Assembly (NCBI GenBank): GCA_022113835.1
Contig: JAILWY010000028.1
Location: 4,836,001-4,900,000 of the forward strand
Origin: Atopsyche davidsoni
Lineage: Eukaryota > Arthropoda > Insecta > Trichoptera > Hydrobiosidae
Direction: 5' to 3'
DNA length: 64,000 nt
Positions 27,101 to 39,299 of the stretch are shown here, piece by piece. The notes beneath the pieces are model-generated. The model was not told the origin of the DNA, made no database searches, and saw nothing but the letters and a program-made list of their open reading frames with translations. Each line of letters starts with the position of its first letter. Position 1 is the first letter of the stretch. A program made the translations under genes and the position numbers.

Positions 27101-27413
27101 TTGAGGCCATGTCAGCGCGCGGTCAGGAGGAGTTGCAAGACTTCAAGACGCGCAGGGTGCAAGCTTTTAAGAAAAGGTGATATATTCATTCTTTGTATTG
27201 ATTAATGAATTGGGAAATAGTTACGGAATCATTTTTAATGGTTTGCTTTGAATGTGAAGTTCCAATGCTCCTGTATTGATAGCACCATTAATAGATATTC
27301 TTTATGGTTCGGAGCGCAGTCTGGTGGAGATGGCAGAGTTGGAGATCAAGCACGCGCGCGGGCAGCAGGAGCTGCTGCGGCGCTCGCTGCTGGCACTGCA
27401 GGAGTGCCAGTGA
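24168..27413 (+). CDS. Snx6: Sorting nexin 6 family (PX-BAR, SNX5/6/32)
   Basis: Exons: 24168-24254, 24362-24532, 24676-24797, 24976-25144, 25262-25421, 25684-25799, 25984-26093, 26236-26314, 27067-27176 and 27320-27413. This gives 405 residues, matching the 404-406 of vertebrate SNX5/SNX6. Residues about 30-165 are the PX domain ([19 protein letters not shown]..., [16 protein letters not shown]); the rest is the membrane-bending BAR domain, ending in the family's [11 protein letters not shown] segment. SNX5/6 proteins pair with SNX1/2 in the ESCPE-1/retromer-linked endosomal coat and bind cargo tails through the PX domain. The start ATG lies 3 nt after an acceptor, so the first exon is untranslated. 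A candidate 18-nt microexon lies between the 8th and 9th coding exons. Confidence 0.93.
26721..26738 (+). CDS. Snx6: Candidate 18-nt in-frame microexon of Snx6
   Basis: CCTTTGGAAGTACAAGAG is preceded by CCGCTGCAG and followed by a strong donor (GTACGT). Both ends are phase 0, and the adjacent Snx6 exons are also phase 0 at this junction (after ...KDVHA, before AEQAQ...). Inclusion would insert PLEVQE into the BAR domain without shifting the frame. Omission gives the length usual in the family, so it would be an optional cassette. Confidence 0.45.
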
Positions 27414-30400
27414 GGGTGCAGGGGGGCGCCCCTAGCACGCCGCTCCTCCAGTGCCGCTCCTCTGACGCCCGACGGTGACGAGCAGGGTCGCTGAGCAACT
27501 GTTACGATTTTGAAAAAAATGCCACACAAGGCGACGATTACAAAATCTAATCCGATATTTTTACACAAAAAATTAATATTTGTGACTATTGCTACTGTTT
27601 CTCTCTAGGTAAGAGGAAAAAGTAGATATTTAGTTTTCGAGTCATTCTGCCTTGCAGTGATAATTTAAAATATTTTTTTTTTTGATATGCTAATTTCTTT
27701 ATGTTTTATATAATAGAAAACAGTATGCGAGTATTGTTTTCTGAAATATTTTTGTCACAATTGTCTGTCCGTGAGCAGGTGCGCTAGATAGACAAATATA
27801 TGTAAGCTGAAGATGTTTATGTCTGTAAAATATTGTACGAAGCAGTCGAAAAGTACTAATTGACACCAAATGAGTATTCAGTTTCTTATGAGATACGTTG
27901 TGTTTAAATTGTGCTGCAATTTTGATAGTCATTAATTGTTATGATTGCATACATTAGGATACTTGTTATAGTCTGAGTATACGGTCGCACGTGACGCTAG
28001 CTGACTATACTCTTTCCTAACCTCGAGCTGCAAATCAATTGTGCATTGTATATAAGAATATTGCCGCCGCGTGGTATAAATGAAATTTTTACAACCCGCT
28101 GCCGTTTATTGATATTTTTAATAATTTAAAAGGTTCAATATATGGCAGTAAGAGCCCTATTTTTAAAATTAATATAAATTAATAATCGGGTCCACTAATG
28201 TGACATGGAAGGTTTCGCAGTCAACAGGTTAGGGAGGACCACGACACGGAGTATCTACAATATCATTCAGTAGACTATATATGGTGAACCTAGCTTATGT
28301 ATATTACACATATTATGTTTTAATTCTCCGTGAAATATGAGTAAAATTTTATATTATCTTAGTAGAGTCGACGGTCGATGATGCCTTAAAATTGAATTGT
28401 AGTCTCTTTGCGGATGTTTTGTGACTCCGTGTCTTTGAGAGGCTTAAAAATCGTTCAGCAATAATTGCTGCCTGGACAGCATGACCAGATTTCTTATATA
28501 GTAGTTGCCGTACTTTATACTCGGACTATAACGTGAGCAAAGTTTTCAAATGGAGGTCGGAATACTCTAATTCTAATTTTATATAAAAAAAAAAAAAAAC
28601 TACTTTTAAGATGAACTTGTGTATTTTGTAAAAGGAGAGGATAGCCCGGGGTTAGAGATTTATACAGGAATTGCAGGTACCCAATCAATTTTATATTTTG
28701 GAAGAGAATACAGGCTTGACTGACCGTCCGCTCCGGAATAGACTAAACCGTGGAGCTAGCTTGCGTACAAATTTATTTTAATCAAACGTAATTTAATTAG
28801 TTTGAACTCTGATAACGGCAATAATAATTAATTTAGTAGATTTTAAAATTGTAACTTTTAGCACTCATGGCTCAATATAAATCTGAAATATTATAGATCC
28901 ACGTGTGTGCTAAATCCACGGCAAATTTTTTGTAGTCGTGTTTTCTTATTCATAATATATTCTTACATGCAATTTGATTTGGCGAGTTTCATCAAACCTG
29001 TTGTACGTTTAATTTTTTTTCTTGTTAAATTTGTACCAAGTAGATTTAACAGCCTGTGCCGGTTTCACCTGTGGCCGTGCCCGGGTCAGGTCTAGGACGG
29101 TTAAGACCTGAGCGTGTAGAGTGCGTAGATTGGAGATATGGTAAGATACGCCCGACCTGGAGTTTTGCTGCACTGTACTTGCTGAAAATATCGCATTACG
29201 TTGCATTCGATAGATCACAAGTGAACGTAGAAATATTAAAATATTAAAAAAATATACAGTTTGTTGACTAATATTCGCAACATATTATATTTATAGCATA
29301 GTATTAATCCTATTTCTTACGGTGCATTTTAAAATATGTATCTCAATATATTTATGTGTGGAGCTTTCTATAGTTTTTGCACTTCTTTAATTATTTAAAG
29401 TATTCGCTGATTATTTCAAGTTTAGTTTCTGCACTCGTCGGTTATTGCTTGCAAATGGATTGGAACGGATTATCAAAAAAAATAAATTAGACACGATGGA
29501 CTGCCTTGATATTCATACCTTTTTTTACCTGCTTAGAAATTCAAGACGTTCTACTCTATTCTCAATTTGTCTTACTAATAAACGTTAGAAATATCTGACC
29601 CATCAAGTACAGAGAATAATTTGATTACGCATAACATTTGTTAGTAATATGATAAGTTTATTGGTTGGAATAGATTGTACGGTGCAGTCGAACGATCCGG
29701 TGCGGGTGTATTTTCTCAGCATTCTCTGCTCTGATATTCCACGGAGTCAAGTTTGTAGTTGTAACTCATCGTCTTAATGTACTATTTTACTTGATAATAT
29801 TGTATTTTTCTGTTGAAGATATATTTTTAGTGGATAATTTTGATATAAGTACATGCTATATTTTTATACTCGGCACGTGAGAGATTCGAATTCCATTTTT
29901 GCTGTTGAAATAGATGAAATCATTATAGATAAGTAGAGCTCGGTGCGGCGCTGTTGGTGAGCTTGCATGTTCATTCTCGGAATAAAAACGAGATAAAATA
30001 TAACAGATTATATATTATATTCCATGTTATGTGATGGTTTCTGCTGCATATATGATTGGAAGAAAGCGAGGTTTGATATTGTAATTTTTCTTGAGTGTCA
30101 TAAAAGTGAAGGTTCCATTATGAAAGACTTAAAAATTGGAGGAGAGAAATTGATAATTCATTTTTATAATAATCATCCTTCAAACGTTTATTTTAATGTT
30201 AAATATCCAATAGATTAAATTATACATTTCCAACGGTGAATGTATTGTAATATTTTTTTAAAACTTTACCTTTAAAACGTATAGTTGACTTGTTGTTTTT
30301 AATTTTGCTTGAAATCAACACGAAACGATTGAAAGATTATAAAATTATATATTCCATGTTGTAATACCAACTGACTATGATTTTAAAATAACTTGAATTG

Positions 30401-31799
30401 CGGAAACACGATTGCAAAGCGGAGTATTCCTGTAGTTTTATTTTTGCTTTCGGGCCGCGGTGTATTCGCTTTTGCACCCTTCGCCCGTTTCGATTTGAAC
30501 TAAATCAATTTCTACTGCTACTTTTTAACAATCGTAATAGTCAACGCACATTGTGAAAGGATGTATCGTGGGGAAGAATTTTTTTGTTGTTGCTGTTAAC
30601 ATCCGTAGCCGATTAATACAAGACGATTATTTTGTATGAAATTTCAAATTTTTAACTTATTGGCACATATGTGCTGTAAGTTTTGAAATACGGTGTGTAT
30701 AAAATATAATTAATTTTTCATAAAAGCGGTGAGCACATTTGCTTGTGGGAGCCATCCATATTGTCACGGGAACGCTGGATTATTGTATTGACAAGAAATG
30801 AATTAATTTTCAGAGCTCTATAAGAATGAATGTATTTTTGTCACCTGGAACTGGTTGTGTCGTTAGTCTGGCCTTCCTGTGAGAATACAATGCAAACGGA
30901 GTAATTCCAAGAGTGGACTCACATCCACGACTTCATGACTTTTCTGGCTTCGTTGTATTCCATTTTTGTGCATTTCTTAGGCCATAATATGTATTTTTAG
31001 AACCTACTCTATTTTTATATAATTTTGTATCGTAGGCTAAAGAACTGCGCGGCGCCAGGAGCGAGCGAGAGGGGAGCGAGTAAGACAGCCGCAGCTGTCT
31101 CTCGGGATATGAGACTTGAAAGTGTATCTTTCCAAGTATTACTCGAAGTGTACACAAACTTCAAGTAATATTATATTTCCTATATTTTTAATGTACAACA
31201 ACAGCACGCAAATTTTGTTTATTTTTATTGCATATCATTAACGTTAAATAGCTTCGATTCGGTTTCTCGAAATATTATAATTTTTTTTTAGGTAAACAGA
31301 AGATATTGAATATGATTTAATAGTGTTTGTAACATAAGTGCAACGATGAATTTTAAAAAGGCTCTAATAGCTTAAAGATTTTTTTTGTTAAATAAAAAAA
31401 CTGCATTGACTGTCACTTGTGTGATAAAAAAATCATTCTCACACTGAATATTGTAAAAGGTAAAATGAATTCTCGTGACAAAGAATGCATTTAAAGTAAC
31501 ATACAAATTTTTTTAGACCAATCTATCTTGAACGCATTCTTTAGCATTTGTGTTCATCTTCAGATTGACTGATCAAAACTGACGGCAACAAACTTTGTAA
31601 AGACTCCGGCAAATGCTCGGGACACTGAACAATAATTGAAAATTCTAAATGATACCGTTTTAATCGTAGGACTCGTAGTTTTGTCTGCGATATTGGGTTC
31701 TTATATATGTTTGTGTAAATAGTTTTAAAAAAATGTAATCGTAATACTGAGTATATAATACAAGTACAATGAATTGAAAGCCTTTAATTACACTTATGT

Positions 31800-31927
31800 C
31801 CGAGCAGCTGCAATCGACGTCTCATCCAGAGTCGGTACATCAGATCAATAGAGAAGCAGTGTCGGTCACTAGCATTAATCGAGATGTTTGAATCTTTCGA
31901 GTTTGGTTGATCGTTCAGTTTTGACGG
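31800..31927 (+). other. Possible 5'UTR exon of the TMEM145-like gene
   Basis: A locally GC-richer segment ends in a donor-like sequence (GACGG|GTGAGT). The next plus-strand gene starts after an acceptor (ATCACTTTCAG) at about 34,786, so it needs an upstream untranslated exon. This is the best candidate I see, based only on composition and the donor. Confidence 0.25.
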
Positions 31928-32556
31928 GTGAGTTTGGTCAGCCTTTTATTTGGTTTAGTGGATATATATTACCTTCATGATCAAATATAAAAAAATTAGT
32001 CCAACAAAGTTATACCTATTATTCTTTAGTTTATATTTTGATAGGTGAAAGAATGTTACGATATCAATGTCTCTAGGCATCTTTATGAATGTTCATATAT
32101 TATAAAAGTTATGATTGTAAATAAATTTATATACCTAGATTACGTGAAGAGGTTGAGATCATAAGGATGTAAATCACATTTGTACGGAGCTTATACACTT
32201 ATAAACATAGTGCCTCATAGCGACTTTTATGCTATGATTTAATTTTTTTGAGTTATAAATACAGTATTATTTTTCGTTTATCTGCTCACTTCTTAGGAAA
32301 ATGTTACTTACACGTCTGGATCCAACCCATTTTATTTTATGTCCCGTTTTAAATTCTATGTTCAATATAATATAGCCGAGAACATATCATATGAATCGCT
32401 GTTTTTTTTTAATGCATTTATACTTGAAATAATTATAACAAACAAACGCCACGTATCCGTGAATATTTAATTATATTCATTAGCAGAATGAAGTGTTTAA
32501 TAATGTGACAATTATTGAAATGAGAAAATAACAGGTTTTAAAGCTGTGCACTGATA

Positions 32557-32931
32557 ATGGTGACAGTTTTTTTACTCATGGGAATCTTGGCTGTTGTTAT
32601 TGAAGATAGTGGATGGTACATCTATAAACGTATTGTTTCTTACAGAAAGAAAATATTTTATGGGACTGAAAGAAGAAAACCCTACTGTTCTTTTTTGAGT
32701 ATCAACTTATCAGCCGATATGGAGAGGTCATGCTCCGGCTGGAATGAATCGAGAAAGGCTGATTTTTATGAAGAAGATATGAAAAGTAACTCAGTGGGTT
32801 CTAGAAGTAATATATAAAGACCCGGGGACTACGCTATTCTCCCTAAGAAAACCACGAACAGACAGAGATATGTTAAGTTATCGTTACCAACCTCCTCCGA
32901 AGAGAGGCACCTGAAGAAGAAAAATCAATGA
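32557..32931 (+). pseudogene. Broken single-pass-receptor-like open frame
   Basis: An ATG at 32,557 opens 86 codons: a hydrophobic start (MVTVFLLMGILAVVI), a basic stop-transfer-like segment (YKRIVSYRKK) and a Ser/Glu-rich tail. After a single TAA at 32,815-32,817 the same frame stays open for 37 more codons of similar tail-like composition (including GDYAILPKKTT) to TGA at 32,929-32,931. This resembles the membrane and cytoplasmic exon of a receptor with one stop. I do not recognise the family. Chance is possible in AT-rich DNA, but the continued charged composition argues against it. Confidence 0.3.
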
Positions 32932-33482
32932 AAACTCACTAATTGTCAGATTTTTTTAAGTTTAATTTTGACCCGTAAATTTAAGGACCAAATTATCTAA
33001 TAAATGCTAAATTATATTTAGTATTTTTCCAACAAGGGATCCAGTCAAGTCTCCTAATTTTTCTATGAAAAATTATAATTTAGCATCATTTTAATTGATA
33101 ATTTTATAAATATGTCAAATCGTGAAAGTCAACTCGCTGCATAATAAAATATTGTCGGAAACAATGTTGCTACAGTAATTGAATGGGTAATATTAAATCA
33201 ATGGGTGGCGAGCAGGTTGGGCTCCTTTCAATGTCACAAACTACCCACACCTGTCTCCTGATTTCCACCCTCTATTGTTGTGGTCCTGGTTGCCATGACC
33301 GCGAGTCAATATGTGAGGTGACCATGCTTCCTAATTTACCGCCCCATCGCAAATAATTGGCCTCTTTTAAAATCGGTTTGTAAACTGAACTATTCATTTA
33401 TAGTTCTTACTATATTTATATTAATTTTTAGATTAATGTCAATCAGAATGCGTTTTTATTTACCCATGCAGGTATTAGTATA

Positions 33483-33672
33483 TTTATGTGATTAAGCACA
33501 TTTTTTCATACATTGAAAACAATTAAAGAAAACTCTCAGAAAATATCATCGTGACTTGTCACGATCATCGTATCACGTATCACGTATCATCCCTCACAAG
33601 TCACGATGATATTTTCTGAGAGTTTTCTTTAATTGTTTTCAATGTATGAAAAAATGTGCTTAATCACATAAA
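33483..33672. repeat. Perfect 77-bp inverted repeat with 36-bp spacer
   Basis: The arms 33,483-33,559 and 33,596-33,672 are exact reverse complements over all 77 bases I compared. The spacer contains CGTATCA three times in imperfect tandem. The inner part of each arm (TCTCAGA...TATCATCGTGA) matches, with changes, the tail of the SINE-like element at 46,960-47,100. Transcribed RNA would fold into a very stable hairpin. Perfect identity suggests a recent origin. Confidence 0.9.
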
Positions 33673-33889
33673 CTTACTATATTTGTCAATCTCACGCATG
33701 AAATCTCTAATATGATTAAAACCAAAAAAATATATTTATAACACCTTTGATAGAAAAAATACATTACAGTTATTTTGATTTACTAACGTTTATAAAGTAT
33801 GAATAAAATTTAAACTTATATTTTAACTGCGTAATTATTTTTATTTTGTATATCAATTATAAAAGTGCTGAATAACATTGGGATATTTT

Positions 33890-34258
33890 TCAACCCTTAA
33901 TTGCATACCGTTGCCGATCGGCAACAAATCCTAAAACCTTTTTTAAAACCCCATAAAAACGTAAATCATCTTTCAAGTCTTTCTGTTCACAGAATACATC
34001 GTAAATTGAAAGGTTTTTCATATTAATTTTAATTACATTAGAAGTATGCGTGCGTATGACAAAGTTGATAAATTTTACTGAAGCCATATTGATATCTCTG
34101 AGAACTTCAGAATTATCTCGGCAAAAAAATATTGTCTCTAAGAGTTTAACGAACAATTTATAATATTTTCTTTTGGTCACCCTAGTGTCACCCTTAGACC
34201 ATAGCGTCTGCATTCTCTTGAAAACATTTGGTCGTGCTGAAGACTGTGGTGACAGCAA
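33890..34258 (-). CDS. Hypothetical 122-codon open frame
   Basis: An uninterrupted frame of 122 codons starts with ATG at 34,256-34,258 and ends at 33,890. The predicted product is basic, has no signal peptide or membrane segment and shows no domain I recognise; it ends GFVADRQRYAIKG. It sits about 220 bp from the palindrome, so it may be part of a mobile or unclassified repeat element. For AT-rich DNA a frame of this length is unusual but not proof of a gene. Confidence 0.3.
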   Translation of the reverse strand: MLSPQSSARPNVFKRMQTLWSKGDTRVTKRKYYKLFVKLLETIFFCRDNSEVLRDINMASVKFINFVIRTHTSNVIKINMKNLSIYDVFCEQKDLKDDLRFYGVLKKVLGFVADRQRYAIKG

Positions 34259-34878
34259 TTCTTGGCTATCTCAGCCGTGCGGTGATGCAGTGGACTGCCG
34301 GACATCGGGGACCACATCCAACTAAAGTAATAAGTATAAAAATTGCCACAAGGACTACCTACTCAATGAAAAAAAAACACATTTATCCATAGTACTTATT
34401 TTTGCTGGAAATGCATGTCTTTCCAATTAATTATAATATAAATGAATTATAAAATTACAATTTGTCAAATCTAGTTTAAACACTTGTTTCGTTGGTTTAA
34501 AAATATAATAATTCGTTTTTCAAGACGTGGTTTATTGTCACTACATCATTGAGTATATTTATAATCTATAATTTATACGTTGTTTAGTGGTTTTTATTTA
34601 CACGTTGCCTGGATTTTCTATAGAAGAGGGGAATATCTAAAGTAAATGCATAAACCCAAAAATCTACTGTATAATATGAGCCTAATGGTTTAAAAACTAC
34701 GATATGTGTATTTTACTGAATTATAATAAAATAAAATAAATTTTACTTTAACGTAAGTACAACCAAAGTTTTTATATCACTTTCAGGTATAATGTAAAAA
34801 GAAGTCGATCGTAGAGTTGTTGAAGAAATAGATACCGTGACATGCTTGTAGTTGGAGCTGGAAGTGCCGGACTCGGTT

Positions 34879-37800
34879 ATGTTGCACGTTGTAGCTGTGC
34901 TGGGGGCACTTGCGTGCGTTCTGCCCACTGCCGCTCCCAAATGGGTGGAGGGTCACCTCAAGACTTCACAGGTTTGTTCTACTCGTATATTCTTTAAAGA
35001 AGAATCTTCGGGATACTACGCACAACTGAATATATAATTTTTACTTTGGTCGTAGAACTGGGCTTTCCTCGCGAGATTCTGCTTTCTTTCCTATGACGGT
35101 CAATTTGAGTATCAAATCGAGTTTAACCAAGAGATAGGGATTCCCAATCTTCTCTTGTACTATGATGACGAGAGTCAATGGCCCAGCGTATACCGCAGCA
35201 ACAAGGTACCGGTGTCTTCTCGAATAACGTAAAACGGTATCTGACCAAAACATTAATAACTATTTATATTTTTAGACATGTGCCCAGCGAGAGGCCGTTC
35301 TCAACAGGGCGGGGCAAAATCAAATCATTCCACTCTCACAGTGGTATCCAGAGAACGATCTGTCCGGCTGCGTCATGAAGCCTTTGGAGGATGAAACTCC
35401 CACCAAGTAAGTTATAGTTCTGCAAGATGAAATTTTTTCACTCACAAAGTGATATTTGTGATTAACATAGAAATTTTTTAATTTTCAGGACAACTCCGAA
35501 TCCAAGAGATAAAAATAAAACCCAAACAAGACTGACGACAACAAAAAAGCCCCAAATTTTTCACGATCCCAACACGACAACTCAAGATCCTCGCTACTAC
35601 GACCAGTTTCTGATCAGCACCACTGCTAGCACTGTAGGTGTGACTCCGATCTCAGACTCTTCCGCCGCTTCTTGGACCAGCACCGATTCCCATCTCGAGC
35701 TTCTGGACGAGCCGGTGACGGAGACGGTTGAGACCGATGATGATGTTCAGATTGTGGGTGGTTTCGTGCAGGCGGTGACAGTCGGCGTGCCTATCAAGAA
35801 TCATTCTGATATGCAGCTTGACTTGAGAGATGTAGAGCTATTGTTTGAACCGACGGAAAAGGTAAGTCAATGAAGATATAACCGCTGTTTTATTTTGTTG
35901 CTTACTAATTTATATATTTTCAAAATCTTAAGAATAAAGTGTCTTTAGTAATAGTTTTTATTTACTATATAAAATGCAGCGAAGTCATTCAGTACTCAAG
36001 AAACGTTCAGCGGCAGCGGCGTTGCGTCCATACGAGGCAATGCGCAGCCGCAAGTTCATCCCTGCTCCACAGCGGCCGGCACGGGCGCCTGGTGCACGCC
36101 TCACTGTAACGTGTCGCCACGCTCGGCGCTTCCGTTCTGTGCGTGAACGATGGTGGTTCATCGCCATCAGCAATTGTGGTGAACCCAAAGTACGTTAGCT
36201 TTTATACAAGTGGATTTTTGTGTGAACTCATTCTTGTGCCTTATTAAATTTTTATAAAAATTTCAGGGCTTAGACATTAAGTATAGGTTCCTAATGACTA
36301 ACGGTCCAGTGGGAGATTATTGGCATGAGCACTTCTCCGCTGATGAGTTCTGTAAGTATGAATACTGTAAAGTAATAATTACGTTGTGTGAGGTATTGCC
36401 TTATTTGGTTTGTGATGTTTGTATTACGAATATTTGACAGATGTGCTGCCGATCCTCATGGCGTTTTGCTTTGCGTACGTGCTTATGCTGATCGCGCTGG
36501 TCATGTGCAGCGTAGAGCTGAAGACCCGTCAGATGCTGCATTCTACCTACAAGCTGTTCCTGTTTTCCGTTTCGCTACAGCAGGGAGGTATTGTGCTGCA
36601 GTGCGCTGCCTGCCTTAAGTACGCCGTCAACGGCCGCGGTGCTATCAGCACCAACACCGTGGGTGAGTGCTGAGTATCTCTTAATCACATCGGTATTAAA
36701 TTGGTAATCAAGTGATGAGATGCAATGCGAGGTGTGGGTTGCAGGACAGCTGCTTTGCGGGCTGTCAGAAGTGTCATACTTGCTGCTGCTGGTGCTCATG
36801 GCAAAGGGGTACACCATCACCCGCGCACGCCTCAAAGTCGCCTTTACTATCAAGCTCACCGTGTTCACCTGCTGCTACCTCATCACCTACATCTCTCTCT
36901 TCATCTACCAGTCCCAGGTCTGTTTTCCATGTTTACAAACTTCTCAAGGCTTCTTAACAATAAAGAGATTATAATGATATTGTGAAAAACTGTGCAGGTG
37001 TTTGATCCCGGAGAAGTGCTGTATTTGTATGAGAGCCCGGCGGGCTACGGACTCATTGTGCTGCGCATCTGTGCTTGGTTCATGTTCGCGTACGCTATTG
37101 TCTTCACAATAAAAAAATACCCCGAGAAAGTAAGCAAAGAAATTTCATACCAAACCTGGATGCATTGATTAAATAAGTGGATTTTACTTGAAATGCGGTG
37201 TCGTTATAGAGCATCTTCTACTACCCGTTCTCCCTGTGCGGCACGCTGTGGTTCTTCGCAGGCCCACTGTTCATCCTGACGGCCAACAACTACATCGATA
37301 AGTGGGTGCGAGAGAGTGTCGTCATTGCTGTTTTACTCTTCATTACGTTTTGTGGGCACATCTCTTTCTTGGTAAGACTGGCTGAATTTTAAAAATTCAT
37401 ACATTGTCGAATTCTAGGAGAAACCTGGTTGGCGGTGTATTTATAGTTTCTATTGTATTTAGTTGCTGACGCTGCCGGTGTTTGCTAATAAGAACTTCCC
37501 GTACCACGTGCGCACCACGCAGATCGGTGTTATGGAGGTGGCCGGAATGGCGGCTGGTAATTCTACCGTGGACCGCTTCTCCCATAACATCTATACGCCG
37601 CACGCCCACGCCGTCATCATTCCGCTTTCCAGGTACTAACCGACAATGCTCTTCAAATTAATTTAATCATGTATATGGATGTTTTGGGCACACCCTGAGG
37701 GTTTTAAAAATGAAGGTAAAACACTGTTGCACCTATATGGTTTTTTTTTTGGTCTACAGGAGAACAGAGCAGTTGCTCGGAAGCGTGAACCAATCTGTCC

Positions 37801-38721
37801 CCAGCGCCCCACCTTTGCTGGGCTTAGACTCCCTGCACTCCTCCAGAGATACGGCAATCAGCTACATTGGAGTCGAGTCTCCAACTATTGAGCACGTCGG
37901 CCCCAAGCTGTCTGTCTCCACCCAGCACAGCAACGAAAGCGCCTCCAGTGAACACCTAGGGCCTCTGGCCGAGGACCGCTCCGACAGCATGGAGAATCGT
38001 TTCGTCCCAACAGAGATCGCCGAGCGGTTGCGACAGAACGGCATCCCGAAAAAAAACGAGGACTTAAAGACGGAGCAGCCTTCCGAAAACGGCAACGGCT
38101 CAATATTTTACATCGATAATCACGAGGGAAAAGAATATTCTTACAAGGATGACCCCGATTATATAAAGGATATTAATAATCCATTCCTGGTGGGTGCAAG
38201 CATGCGAGCGCGAAAGGGAGCACTGGAACCGCTGGTGAGAACTTTCCTGCGGGCACCACCTCCGCTCTGGTCACTGGCGCGAAGTACCAACGCCCCGCCC
38301 TCTAAGCTTCAGGGCACTGCTGTGAGGAAAACTGCCGCCGACTACAAGTTACAGGGAGTCATCGGTCAGTTGCTAATCAAAATATGAAAAACCAAACACA
38401 ACATCAACTGACGCATCAGTAAAGTATGGTATTTATTGTACCGTTTTAGGAACCTTCCCTTTGCCACATATTCCTCGCAGCGCTGAGCGCAGGCGAGCGG
38501 AGATGGCAGCTCTAATGGACGAGCCTGCGGAACCTCCTGTCAGCACGCAAGCAGACACTCACGCGGAGCGGACCGACTCGCCTCCCGCCGCCACTACAGA
38601 GGGGCCGGAGAGTGCAGGTCAGGACGTCTCCGAGAGCAGCGAGGCCAGTTTGCAGATCGCGCAGGAGCCTCTTGAATGTGCGGACGAAACCGTCCTCGCT
38701 CTCTACCCAAATACCAAGTAG
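34879..38721 (+). CDS. TMEM145: TMEM145/GPR180-family seven-pass membrane protein
   Basis: Thirteen exons: 34879-34971, 35056-35205, 35276-35406, 35489-35861, 35980-36189, 36267-36351, 36441-36662, 36745-36917, 36998-37129, 37210-37371, 37463-37632, 37760-38364 and 38450-38721. All phases close, giving 925 residues. A signal peptide (MLHVVAVLGALACVLPTAA) leads a luminal domain with family motifs (NWAFLARFCFLS, LLLYYDDESQWPSVY, RSVRERWWFIAISNC, FSADEF). Seven membrane spans follow from about residue 348 to 590, including the conserved VLYLYESPAGYGLI and ANKNFPYHVRTTQI. Human TMEM145 has about 490 residues. The extra length is a Thr/Ser/Asp-rich insertion in the luminal domain (exon 4) and a long hydrophilic cytoplasmic tail (last two exons). 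Members of this GOLD-domain seven-pass group act in the secretory pathway or at the surface; the ligand is unknown to me. Confidence 0.9.
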
Positions 38722-38895
38722 AATGTTTCAAATTTTCTAATTTTGAAGAAGATATCATTTATAATTATTTTTAATGCACTGCACTAAGATGTGAAAATAA
38801 TGCATACAAAAAAAATATATTACGCAATCAACAGAAATTATTCAAACAACTTTATTATATTTTAGAGCCCTCGGCAAATTTATGCTGAAGAAAAC

Positions 38896-38921
38896 AATAA
38901 AATTGCAACAGTAAATTTATT
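38896..38921. terminator. Facing polyadenylation signals of two convergent genes
   Basis: AATAAA at 38,896-38,901 on the plus strand serves the TMEM145-like gene. AATAAA on the minus strand (38,916-38,921) lies about 20 bp past the stop codon of the minus gene ending at 38,942. The two 3' ends therefore touch or overlap. Confidence 0.6.
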
Positions 38922-38941
38922 TATGAGGTAGTTCTCAAAAG

Positions 38942-39276
38942 TTATCCGTAACGCAGACCAGTTATTAAACTTCTTATAAGCTGAATGTCTAAATCTTCAT
39001 GTATGAAGCGTGATTCCTGTTTCGGCGTGGAGTCGGTACACCTGAAAAAATATTATTTTATTCTTGAATAAAAGCGACAAAATAAATTTTCTATTGTGCC
39101 GACTTTTTTCCACTGTTAAGTCAAAATTTTAAGAAAATAAAAACTGTGTTTTATATAATTTTTTTGATTACCTTAGCCTTAATACATTTGAATTATCAAT
39201 GCTAATGTTGCAGAGCTGGGTAAACGGTAGATTTGTAGCAGGATCGCAGCGTAGCAAGTCAATAATGATAGGCCGA
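38942..39276 (-). CDS. Unidentified gene, two terminal exons
   Basis: The last exon 39041-38942 (acceptor TTTTTTCAG) encodes CTDSTPKQESRFIHEDL... and ends LITGLRYG before TAA, with a polyadenylation signal just beyond. The exon before it, 39276-39172 (donor AG|GTAATC), encodes RPIIIDLLRCDPATN... through ...DNSNVLRLR. The phases agree across the intron. The composition is that of an ordinary globular protein. An alternative acceptor for the upstream exon lies at about 39,281. Further 5' exons should lie upstream towards the FAM21 3' end, but I could not place them with confidence. The family is not recognised. Because the two exons, splice sites, stop and poly(A) signal agree, I consider it a real gene. 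Confidence 0.55.
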
Positions 39277-39299
39277 CTGCACTGATTGGGTCATTGGTT

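Larger units (their letters stand above)
27414..34786. other. Snx6 3' region and intergenic stretch
   Basis: About 7.4 kb without a confident gene. The first part is presumably Snx6 3'UTR. Open frames near 28,900-29,250 and 30,024-30,218 show no motif. Items listed separately are the palindrome at 33,483-33,672, the broken receptor-like frame at 32,557-32,931, the minus frame at 33,890-34,258 and a possible TMEM145 5'UTR exon at 31,800-31,927. A G-rich patch at 30,980-31,110 has no evident function. Confidence 0.5.
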
